NCBI GenBank assembly: GCA_900542945.1 | Contig: UQPI01000017.1 | Location: 1-42,436 of the forward strand | Reading direction: 5' to 3' | From: an uncultured Collinsella sp. | Lineage (GTDB): Bacteria; Actinomycetota; Coriobacteriia; Coriobacteriales; Coriobacteriaceae | Length of the DNA stretch: 42,436 nt | Shown: piece by piece, positions 7,340 to 14,059 of the stretch | Numbering within the stretch: the stretch's first letter is position 1 | Layout of the letters: each line of letters starts with the position of its first letter | Translations under genes and position numbers: made by a program | The notes under the pieces: generated by a model | Told to the model about the DNA's origin: nothing | Seen by the model: the letters and a program-made list of their open reading frames with translations, nothing else | Databases searched by the model: none

Positions 7340-8488
7340 GTGTCGGAAAATAGGGATTACTACGAGGTACTTGGCGTTGACAAGGATGCCGACGCGCGGA
7401 CGATTAAGCGCGCGTTTCTAAAGAAAGCCCGTACGGTACACCCAGATGTTTCGGACGACCCCGAGGCCGAGGCCAAGTTCAAAGAGCTCAACGAGGCCTA
7501 TTCCGTTCTTTCCGACGAGCAGAAGCGTGCTAACTACGACCGTTACGGCACCGCGGACGGCCCCGGTGGCTCTGGCTATGTCGACATCAACGATATCTTT
7601 GGCGGCATGGGCATGGACGACCTGTTCTCGTCGTTCTTTGGCGGTGGCGCCGGTGGTGGCGCTCGCAGCCGTCGCGAGCGCCGTCGCGGTCGCGATATGG
7701 CCATCTCCCTTTCGGTGACGCTCGAGGAGGCGGCGCTCGGCTGCAAAAAGACGATCAGCTACGACCGTCTTGCCCCTTGCGATGACTGCAATGGTACCGG
7801 CAAGGCCGAGGGCGCGACCGAAAAGCAGTGCAGCCGCTGTCACGGCACAGGCTATGTGACGACGGTCCAGCGTTCGTTCCTGGGTCAGGTTCAGTCCTCT
7901 TCGCCCTGTCCTGACTGCCACGGCGAAGGCACGGTCATCGATCATCCCTGCGAGACCTGTGATGGCCAGGGCCGCACGCCTTCTCACGAAAAGATTGACA
8001 TCGATATTCCCGCCGGTGTTTCGACCGGTCGCCAGCTGCGCGTGAGTTGTTTTGGTGAGGCCGGCCTTCGTGGCGAGCCCTCGGGCGACCTGATCGTCAA
8101 CGTGCGTGTCGCCGACCACGAGCGTTTTAAGCGTAATGGCGATGACCTGTATCTGGTGAGCGATATCTCGATTGCGCAGGCCGCGCTCGGTTGCGAGATT
8201 GAGGTCGAGGGCATTATGCCTGACGAGGTCGTCAAGCTGTGCGTCCCCGCCGGCACACAGTACGGTGACACCGTGAGTGTCAACAATTACGGCATGCCGC
8301 GTATCGGCGGTGGCGGTTCGCGCGGTCGTCTGGTCGTGCAGCTGCGCGTTGTCGTCCCCACCAATCTCTCCAACAAGCAGCGCGAGCTGCTTCGCGCCTT
8401 TGCCGACGAGATGGGCGATGACGTCGCATCCGGTAAGAAGTCGGTGACCGACCGTATCAAGAGCGCCCTCGACGACATCCTCGATTAA
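7340..8488 (+). CDS. dnaJ: Chaperone protein DnaJ (complete, canonical)
   Basis: A 382-residue DnaJ of normal length. Seen: J domain (NRDYYEVLGV and the HPD motif), a Gly-rich linker (around GGGAGGGARS), four zinc repeats starting CDDCNGTG and ending CDGQGR, and a full C-terminal substrate domain (DIDIPAGVSTGRQLRV, then GDLIVNVRV and the QLRVVVPTNLSNKQRELL end). It presents unfolded substrates to DnaK and triggers ATP hydrolysis. Start GTG 7340 is chosen because GGAAGG lies upstream at a good distance and the protein then begins with the J domain; the frame is open to 7274 but those residues do not fit. No CIRCE-type operator is seen. mtaB follows nine bases after the stop. Confidence 0.95.
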   Translation: MSENRDYYEVLGVDKDADARTIKRAFLKKARTVHPDVSDDPEAEAKFKELNEAYSVLSDEQKRANYDRYGTADGPGGSGYVDINDIFGGMGMDDLFSSFFGGGAGGGARSRRERRRGRDMAISLSVTLEEAALGCKKTISYDRLAPCDDCNGTGKAEGATEKQCSRCHGTGYVTTVQRSFLGQVQSSSPCPDCHGEGTVIDHPCETCDGQGRTPSHEKIDIDIPAGVSTGRQLRVSCFGEAGLRGEPSGDLIVNVRVADHERFKRNGDDLYLVSDISIAQAALGCEIEVEGIMPDEVVKLCVPAGTQYGDTVSVNNYGMPRIGGGGSRGRLVVQLRVVVPTNLSNKQRELLRAFADEMGDDVASGKKSVTDRIKSALDDILD

Positions 8489-8497
8489 GGAGCCCGT

Positions 8498-9790
8498 GTG
8501 CTCGCACCCCATATTTCCGTCGTCAACCTCGGTTGTCGTGTCAACCGGGTTGAGTCCGACCGTATCACTGCCGATCTTATGCGCCTGGGCTTTGCTATTG
8601 TGGAGCCCCAGGATGCCGATTTGATCGTCATTAACACCTGTGCCGTTACGGGCGAGGCCGAGGCCAAGACCCGTAAAGCCGTCCGTCATGCGCTGGCCCA
8701 TCCAAATGAGCCCTATGTGCTCGTGACCGGTTGCGTGGTCAATTTGCATCCCGAGGAGCTGTTGGAGCTTTCGGATCGCGTGATCGCCGAGCCGTCCAAG
8801 ATCGATGTCGCCGAACGTGTCTGCGAGGTGCTGGGCGTTGAGTCCGATAGCGCTCCCGCCTGCAGCGATGGCGAGGTGGTCGATGCGCTCGGTCGTTCGC
8901 GGCTGGGCGTGAAGATCCAGGATGGCTGCAACCACCGTTGCACCTATTGCATCGTGTGGAAGGCCCGCGGCCCCGAGCGTTCCGTGCCCGTCGAGTCCGT
9001 GCTTGAGCAAGTTCGCGAGGCCCAGGAGGCCGGCGTGCCCGAGGTGGTGCTGACCGGTGTGAACCTGGGTGCCTACGATGGCAAGAGCGCGACCGACGAG
9101 CATGTCGAAATCGATGAGCTGCTCGAGGCCATCATGGAGCGCACGACTATTGCGCATGTGCGCATTTCCTCGGTCGAACCCATGGATATCTCTGAGCGCC
9201 TGCTTAAGGTTATGGCGCGCTATCCGCAGCGTATTGCCCCGTTTTTGCACCTGCCCGTGCAGTCCGGCTGTACGGCAACCTTGCATCGCATGGGTCGTCC
9301 CTATAGTGCGGAGTCCTTTGAGGACACGGTGCGTATGATTCGCGCCAACTTGCCCCAGGCGTCTCTTTCGTGCGACGTCATCGTCGGTTTTCCTGGTGAG
9401 ACGGACGAGGAGTTCGAGGAGTCGCTGGCGCTGTGCCGCCGTGTGGGTTTCTCACGTATGCACGTGTTCCGCTACAGCAAGCGTCCCGGTACCCTTGCTG
9501 CCGACATGCCCGACCAGGTGCCGCCCGAGGTTATGGCCGAGCGCAGCCGCCGTATGCGAGCCGCGGCGCAGGAGCTCGCTATTGCCGATGCTCGTCGTCG
9601 CGTGGGCACCGTCGAGCGTGCCGTGCTCGAGTATGGTGACAACCTGACGCTCGGCTCGTTCCATCATGCCCGTCTTGACGATACCTGTGGACTTACAGCC
9701 CCGTGTCTGCTCGATGTTGCTATCATCGGAGTCGATGATTCCGGCTTGGTCCATGCGCGCAGGGAGGTCCATGGAAGCCTCGAAGATTAG
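8498..9790 (+). CDS. mtaB: tRNA (t6A37) methylthiotransferase MtaB
   Basis: A 430-residue radical SAM enzyme that adds a methylthio group to t6A at position 37 of tRNAs. Seen: the N-terminal UPF0004 domain with Cys13 (VNLGCRVNRVES), Cys48 (INTCAVT) and Cys79 (VTGCVV), which hold the auxiliary cluster; the radical SAM motif CNHRCTYC (Cys144, 148, 151); and the LHLPVQSGC and DVIVGFPGETDEEF blocks. The NLGCRVN start separates MtaB from MiaB and RimO. A C-terminal TRAM-like region is short. Start GTG 8498 has AAGGAG six bases upstream. It overlaps phoH by 20 bases, pointing to translational coupling. It heads a run of RNA-related genes. Confidence 0.92.
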   Translation: MLAPHISVVNLGCRVNRVESDRITADLMRLGFAIVEPQDADLIVINTCAVTGEAEAKTRKAVRHALAHPNEPYVLVTGCVVNLHPEELLELSDRVIAEPSKIDVAERVCEVLGVESDSAPACSDGEVVDALGRSRLGVKIQDGCNHRCTYCIVWKARGPERSVPVESVLEQVREAQEAGVPEVVLTGVNLGAYDGKSATDEHVEIDELLEAIMERTTIAHVRISSVEPMDISERLLKVMARYPQRIAPFLHLPVQSGCTATLHRMGRPYSAESFEDTVRMIRANLPQASLSCDVIVGFPGETDEEFEESLALCRRVGFSRMHVFRYSKRPGTLAADMPDQVPPEVMAERSRRMRAAAQELAIADARRRVGTVERAVLEYGDNLTLGSFHHARLDDTCGLTAPCLLDVAIIGVDDSGLVHARREVHGSLED

Positions 9791-10757
9791 ACTTACCGTT
9801 CCCGAGGCAATTGATCCCTCGCGCGTTTTGGGCGTCGGCGACGGCGTCCTTCGTGCGCTCGAGAGCTTGGTTCGCGCTCACGTGGTCGCCCGTGGCGATA
9901 GCATCGCCGTGAGCGGCGACCCGGACGAGGTCGAGCTCGTGGCTCGCTTTTTCGAACATGCTTTTCGCGAGGCGGCGGCCGGTCGTACCCTGTCTGCCGA
10001 CGATGTCTCGCGTTGCCTGGCCGTCTTGCGCGACGGCGAGCATGAGGCCACATCGCTTCGCGATGACGTGCTGCTTTCATACCGCGGTCGTGTCATTCGT
10101 CCCAAGACTCTTGGGCAAAAGCGCTATGTGGATGCCATTCGCTCGCATACCATCACCTTTGGCTTGGGTCCTGCCGGTACCGGTAAGACCTATCTGGCCA
10201 TGGCGCTCGCCGTTGCCGCGCTCAAGCGCCATGAGGTGGGCCGTTTGATCTTGACGCGTCCGGTTGTCGAAGCAGGGGAGAACCTGGGCTTTTTGCCCGG
10301 CACCCTCGAGGAAAAGATCGATCCGTACATGCGCCCGCTCTACGATGCCCTTTTTGACATGATGGATCGTGAGCGCACCGATGAGCTTATGGAGCGGGGC
10401 GTGATCGAGATCGCCCCGCTCGCCTACATGCGCGGTCGTACGCTGAGCGATGCTTTCGTGGTGCTCGACGAGGCGCAAAATACCACGCCCGAGCAGATGA
10501 AGATGTTCCTGACACGCCTTGGATTCAACTCCAAGTTCGTGATTACCGGCGACCTCAGCCAGCGCGACCTGGTGGGTCGTCGTGGCGGCTTGGCGGATGT
10601 CGAGAAGATTTTGGGCCGTGTCGACGATGTGGCATTTTCTCACCTCGAGCGTGCCGACGTGGTGCGTCATGCCCTGGTGGGTCGTATCGTCGAGGCATAT
10701 GATGCTTATGATGACGTGCGTGAGCAGCGTTCGCGCGACCGAAAGGAGTCCCGTTGA
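9771..10757 (+). CDS. phoH: PhoH family ATPase (PhoL/YbeZ type)
   Basis: A 328-residue PhoH-like P-loop ATPase. Seen: Walker A GPAGTGKT (133-140) after TLGQKRYVDAI, the TRPVVEAGE and LGFLPGTLEEKIDPY blocks, and Walker B VVLDEAQNTTPEQMK, all family hallmarks. The protein is predicted to act on RNA; in many bacteria it is encoded with YbeY, as here, which ties it to rRNA maturation rather than phosphate stress. ATG 9771 is preferred because AGGGAGG ends four bases before it and the protein then starts at a sensible N-terminal domain; the gene overlaps the end of mtaB. Its stop overlaps the ybeY start. Confidence 0.93.
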   Translation: MEASKIRLTVPEAIDPSRVLGVGDGVLRALESLVRAHVVARGDSIAVSGDPDEVELVARFFEHAFREAAAGRTLSADDVSRCLAVLRDGEHEATSLRDDVLLSYRGRVIRPKTLGQKRYVDAIRSHTITFGLGPAGTGKTYLAMALAVAALKRHEVGRLILTRPVVEAGENLGFLPGTLEEKIDPYMRPLYDALFDMMDRERTDELMERGVIEIAPLAYMRGRTLSDAFVVLDEAQNTTPEQMKMFLTRLGFNSKFVITGDLSQRDLVGRRGGLADVEKILGRVDDVAFSHLERADVVRHALVGRIVEAYDAYDDVREQRSRDRKESR

Positions 10758-11263
10758 GTGTATTGATCAGCAACGATGCCGAGCTCGATACGCTGCTCGA
10801 CGCGCAAGAGGTGGAGCACATCTGCGAGGTCGTGCTTGCCGCCGAGGGCGTTGAGCGTGAAGTTGAGATTTCCCTTTCGTATGTCGACGAGGACGAGATG
10901 CACGAGCTCAACCACGAGTGGCGCGGTATCGACCGCACCACCGATGTGCTCTCGTTTGAGTGCGATTCGGCCTTTGACGATGACATTCCCGCCGATGAGA
11001 CGCTCGAGCTCGGCGATATTATCTTGGCCCCGCAGGTTATTGCCCGTCAGGCCCCCGGTTTTGGCAATAGTCCCGCTGATGAGTGCCGTCTGATGCTCGT
11101 ACACGGAATGCTGCACCTGCTGGGCTATGACCACATCGAGGACGACGAGGCCGAGGTCATGGAGGCCCGCGAGGACGCCATCCTGCGCGATCTGGCGCTC
11201 GAGCGCGGCGAGGACCCCAAGCTAGTCCACGTCGGCCCCATCACCAACCATGCCCACGACTAG
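10754..11263 (+). CDS. ybeY: Endoribonuclease YbeY (16S rRNA maturation)
   Basis: A 169-residue zinc protein. The metal-binding motif HGMLHLLGYDH has His117, His121 and His127, exactly the H-x3-H-x5-H pattern of YbeY, and the upstream TDVLSFE block is also typical. YbeY trims the 3' end of 16S rRNA and takes part in ribosome quality control. The start is TTG at 10754, sharing bases with the phoH TGA stop and preceded by AAAGGAG at a spacing of six; a second in-frame TTG lies nine bases later. The tight overlap with phoH suggests coupled translation. Confidence 0.94.
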   Translation: MSVLISNDAELDTLLDAQEVEHICEVVLAAEGVEREVEISLSYVDEDEMHELNHEWRGIDRTTDVLSFECDSAFDDDIPADETLELGDIILAPQVIARQAPGFGNSPADECRLMLVHGMLHLLGYDHIEDDEAEVMEAREDAILRDLALERGEDPKLVHVGPITNHAHD

Positions 11264-11272
11264 GAGCCGTCT

Positions 11273-11650
11273 ATGATTCCCGGATCGAACAAGGACCATC
11301 CGTCCTTTTTAAAGTCGTTTTCTTACGCCATGGAGGGCTTCGTCACCGCCGTCAAGACCGAGCGCAACATTAAGGTCATGCTCGTGGCGGGCGTGTGCAC
11401 CGTCATTGCCGGCTGCATCGTGGGGCTCGACATTGCCGAGTGGGCCACGATTATCATCTGTTGTGGCCTGGTGATTCACGGCGAGCTGTGCAACACCGCT
11501 ATGGAGGCTATCGTCGACCTAGCGACCCAGGAGCTCCATCCGCTGGCCAAGCGTGCGAAGGACATCGCCGCCGCCTCTGTATACGTTCTTTCCATCACCG
11601 CCGCGATTGTGGGCGTGCTGGTATTTGCCCACGCGCTCGGCTTTATTTAG
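11273..11650 (+). CDS. dgkA: Diacylglycerol/undecaprenol kinase family membrane protein
   Basis: A 125-residue membrane protein. Seen: a cytoplasmic start (SYAMEGFVTAVKTERNIKVM), a membrane segment (MLVAGVCTVIAGCIVGL), a second around ATIIICCGLVIHGELCNT, the family signature ELCNTAMEAIVDLA followed by HPLAKRAKDIAAASV, and a last segment at the C-terminus. In Gram-positive bacteria this family phosphorylates undecaprenol, recycling the lipid carrier for cell-wall synthesis, rather than diacylglycerol. ATG 11273 has AGGAG six bases upstream. Position between ybeY and era is conserved in Firmicutes and Actinobacteria. Confidence 0.92.
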   Translation: MIPGSNKDHPSFLKSFSYAMEGFVTAVKTERNIKVMLVAGVCTVIAGCIVGLDIAEWATIIICCGLVIHGELCNTAMEAIVDLATQELHPLAKRAKDIAAASVYVLSITAAIVGVLVFAHALGFI

Positions 11651-11662
11651 AAAGGGATTCCC

Positions 11663-12730
11663 ATGTCCGACAATATGCAGTCTACCGATGAGATTTTGGA
11701 CGACGAGTCCCCGGATGCTAAGGCGACCGAGGCCTATGAGGAAGTCGAGGAGTTCGACCCGTTTGAGGGCATGAGCGACGAGGAACTCGACGCCCTGTGC
11801 GATGAGGACGACAGCCTCGCGGGCTTTGGCGACGTTGAGCCCGGTTTCCGCAGTGGCTTCGTGGCCTTGGTCGGCCGCCCCAACGCCGGTAAGTCAACGC
11901 TGCTCAACGCCTGCTATGGCAAAAAGGTCGCCATCACCTCGCCGGTGGCCCAGACGACCCGCCGCCGCATGCGCGCCGTCGTCAACCGCCCCGGCTACCA
12001 GCTGGTCTTTGTCGATACCCCGGGTATCCACAAGCCCAAGGACGGTCTAGGGTCTGAGCTCAACAAGAGCGCGCTGTTCGAGCTGAACGATGTCGATGTT
12101 GTCGCGTTTTTGATTGATGCCACCAAACCGATCGGCAGGGGAGACGCCTGGGTTGCCGAGCGTGTCAAGAATGCCCGTTCCAATAAGGTCCTGGTGCTCA
12201 CCAAGGCCGATGAAGCCGACCCCGCACAGGTCATGGAGCAGCTTAAGGCCGCCCACGAGCTTATGGAATATGACGACGAGATCGTGACGTCGTCGGTCAA
12301 GAACTTTAACGTCGATGCCTTCATCGAGACCGTTGCGCACTTTTTGCCCGAGGGTCCGCGTTGGTTCCCCGAGGACATGGGTACCGACGCTTCCGATGAG
12401 ACGCTCGTTGCCGAGTTTGTGCGCGAGAAGGTCTTGCGCCGCACCCGTGATGAGATCCCGCACTCCGTGGGCGTGATTTGCGATGCGCTTGAGCAGACCA
12501 AGAAGGTGCTGCGCGTGCACGCCACGATTTACGTCGAGCGCGAGGGGCAGAAGGGCATCATCATCGGCAAGGGCGGCGAGATGATTAAGCATATCGGCAT
12601 CGATGCCCGTCGCGACCTTGAGCGTATCTTTGGCACGCAGGTCTTTTTGGAGCTCGACGTGAAGGTCAAGGCCGGCTGGCGCGATGACGAGGCGCAGATC
12701 CGCCGCTTTGGCTATAACGCCGAGGATTAA
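11663..12730 (+). CDS. era: GTPase Era with an acidic N-terminal extension
   Basis: A 355-residue Era, about 50 residues longer than the usual 300. Seen: G1 GRPNAGKS (71-78), DTPG (118-121), TKAD (180-183), and a C-terminal KH domain with IIIGKGGEMIKHIG. Era binds the 3' end of 16S rRNA and helps 30S assembly. The first 60 or so residues are strongly acidic (for example EEVEEFDPFEGMSDEELDAL) and have no match to the core fold, so they are an added tail. ATG 11663 follows AAAGGG by seven bases; the GTPase core has no better-supplied start. A hairpin covers its stop codon and leads into recO. Confidence 0.93.
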   Translation: MSDNMQSTDEILDDESPDAKATEAYEEVEEFDPFEGMSDEELDALCDEDDSLAGFGDVEPGFRSGFVALVGRPNAGKSTLLNACYGKKVAITSPVAQTTRRRMRAVVNRPGYQLVFVDTPGIHKPKDGLGSELNKSALFELNDVDVVAFLIDATKPIGRGDAWVAERVKNARSNKVLVLTKADEADPAQVMEQLKAAHELMEYDDEIVTSSVKNFNVDAFIETVAHFLPEGPRWFPEDMGTDASDETLVAEFVREKVLRRTRDEIPHSVGVICDALEQTKKVLRVHATIYVEREGQKGIIIGKGGEMIKHIGIDARRDLERIFGTQVFLELDVKVKAGWRDDEAQIRRFGYNAED

Positions 12731-12738
12731 GCCTCGGC
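12719..12738 (+). promoter_or_regulatory. Hairpin over the era stop codon, upstream of recO
   Basis: GCCGAGG (12719-12725) pairs perfectly with CCTCGGC (12732-12738) around ATTAAG. The stem starts inside era, encloses its TAA stop (12728-12730) and ends four bases before the recO ATG. There is no T-run, so it is not a terminator. recO has no visible Shine-Dalgarno sequence, so the hairpin may couple recO translation to ribosomes ending era (inference). Confidence 0.5.
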
Positions 12739-12742
12739 GTTC

Positions 12743-13492
12743 ATGGCAGGCTCTCGCACATATCGCACAAAGGTGCTCGTCCTCGACAAGACCAAGCTCA
12801 AGGAAACCGACCTGATCTTGACGATGCTCGACGAACGGGGGCGGCAGGTGCGTGCCGTTGCTAAGGGCGCACGTAAGCCTGGCGGTCGCCTTGCGGCCCG
12901 CTGCGAGCTCTTCTGCACCGTTGATATGCTGTTGGCGCATGGTCGCTCGCTTGACGTGGTTTCTCAGGCGGAGCTTATGGAGGCGCCGCTCGGTGCCGCT
13001 CCTGACTACGAGACGACCTGTGCCGCCAGCGCGATTGCCGAGGTTGCGCGTGTGTGCTCGTTCGAGGATGCCGAGGATCCATTTACCTTTGCCATCACGC
13101 AGCGGGCGCTCACGCTTGTCGGCTGCGGGCTCGACTCGGCACATATGGACCTGCTCGTGGCGGCCTTTGTCTTTAAACTGCTGTCGCACGTTGGTTACCG
13201 ACCCGATTTCTCGGCTTGCGTCTCGTGCGGCGATCCCATGCTCTCGCATTTCTCGGCCTTAGCCGGCGGGCTTCTATGCGGGTCGTGCGCCTCGAGCGTG
13301 CCTGGCGCCGAGCTGGTATCGGTCGGCGAGGTCGCATGGCTGCGCGCTCTGATGCCCATGACGTTCGATGCCCTTATGGACGAGCAGATCGATCCGCATA
13401 CGGCTGCGTTTTTGCTAGGGCTTTCGCATGTTTGGGCCGCCACGCACACCGATCAGCGGCTCCGTGCGATGGAATTCATGTTGGGTCGGTGA
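12743..13492 (+). CDS. recO: DNA repair protein RecO
   Basis: A 249-residue protein with the RecO N-terminal OB fold (TYRTKVLVLDKTKLKETDLI, with LTMLDERGRQVRAVAKGARK) and a C-terminal zinc finger seen as CVSC (about residues 159-162) and CGSC further on. RecO loads RecA on single-stranded DNA together with RecR, whose gene is at the other end of this window. ATG 12743 lies twelve bases after the era stop. No clear ribosome binding site precedes it; a hairpin across the era stop sits there instead. The era-recO order is common. Confidence 0.93.
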   Translation: MAGSRTYRTKVLVLDKTKLKETDLILTMLDERGRQVRAVAKGARKPGGRLAARCELFCTVDMLLAHGRSLDVVSQAELMEAPLGAAPDYETTCAASAIAEVARVCSFEDAEDPFTFAITQRALTLVGCGLDSAHMDLLVAAFVFKLLSHVGYRPDFSACVSCGDPMLSHFSALAGGLLCGSCASSVPGAELVSVGEVAWLRALMPMTFDALMDEQIDPHTAAFLLGLSHVWAATHTDQRLRAMEFMLGR

Positions 13493-13519
13493 TGATGCGC
13501 AGGCGCGCGCCGCTTGTGG

Positions 13520-13610
13520 TAACATACCGATCTGTTGGTACCTCGACCTTGGATGCTCGCTCCACCGGCGGCTTCCCAGTCCGAGGCGAATAGAGTCGCC
13601 CACGGGCGAC
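13520..13610 (+). promoter_or_regulatory. rpsO start region and leader hairpin
   Basis: TAACAT at 13520-13525 is a possible -10 without a good -35. In the leader, GTCGCC (13595-13600) pairs with GGCGAC (13605-13610) over a CACG loop, 20 bases before the rpsO start. S15 represses its own mRNA through leader structures in several bacteria (established knowledge). A role for this hairpin is inference. Confidence 0.4.
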
Positions 13611-13630
13611 GCGAAACGAAAGGTGAAACA

Positions 13631-13909
13631 ATGACTGTTTCCAAAGAGCGCAAGGCGGAGCTGACCGCCCAGTTCGGTAACTCCCCGGTCGACACCGGTA
13701 ACCCCAAGGTTCAGGTCGCCATCCTGTCCGAGCGCATCAAGGAGCTGACCGAGCACATGAAGTCCCACCAGAAGGACTTCCACACCCGTCGTGGCCTGCT
13801 CATGCTCGTCGGCCGCCGCCGTCGTCTTCTCTCCTACATCAAGAAGAACGACATCGTCGAGTACCGTGAGCTCATCAAGGCTCTGGGCATCCGCGACAAC
13901 ATCCAGTAA
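13631..13909 (+). CDS. rpsO: 30S ribosomal protein S15
   Basis: A 92-residue protein that matches S15 throughout, with GSPVDTGNPKVQVAILSERI-type sequence (seen here as NSPVDTGNPKVQVAILSERI), HQKDFHTRRGL and GRRRRLLSYIKKND. S15 binds 16S rRNA at the central-domain three-way junction and starts platform assembly. ATG 13631 is chosen because S15 begins with this TVSKERK helix; AAAGGTG lies upstream. The frame extends back to 13535 but includes the leader hairpin. The gene is followed by a terminator and then pnp, the classical rpsO-pnp pair. Confidence 0.97.
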   Translation: MTVSKERKAELTAQFGNSPVDTGNPKVQVAILSERIKELTEHMKSHQKDFHTRRGLLMLVGRRRRLLSYIKKNDIVEYRELIKALGIRDNIQ

Positions 13910-13924
13910 GGATTTGTACATGCT

Positions 13925-13956
13925 AAGAGCGTCCTGCGCAGCGGGGCGCTCTTTTT
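13925..13956 (+). terminator. Rho-independent terminator between rpsO and pnp
   Basis: AAGAGCGTCC (13925-13934) pairs with GGGCGCTCTT (13944-13953) with one G-T pair, followed by T through 13956. It would end or reduce rpsO transcription before pnp. Confidence 0.88.
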
Positions 13957-13964
13957 GTGTAAGG

Positions 13965-14046
13965 GCGTGAACAATCACGCTCTGAAGCGTGGCGGGGGCA
14001 GGGGGCCCGCGTCACATGAGAAGCCCGCAGGCAAGGGGCCTGTGGG
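13965..14046 (+). promoter_or_regulatory. Structured pnp leader
   Basis: Two stems are seen. GCGTGA (13965-13970) pairs with TCACGC (13975-13980). CCCGCAGGC (14024-14032) pairs with GCCTGTGGG (14038-14046), directly before the AAAGGAG binding site. In E. coli, pnp mRNA has a leader stem cut by RNase III that lets PNPase repress itself. A similar control here is inference. Confidence 0.45.
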
Positions 14047-14059
14047 GTAAAGGAGAACA

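Noticed and set aside
7418..9286. A 622-codon - strand frame across dnaJ and mtaB
   Set aside because: It spans two well-supported genes on the other strand and has no recognisable motif.
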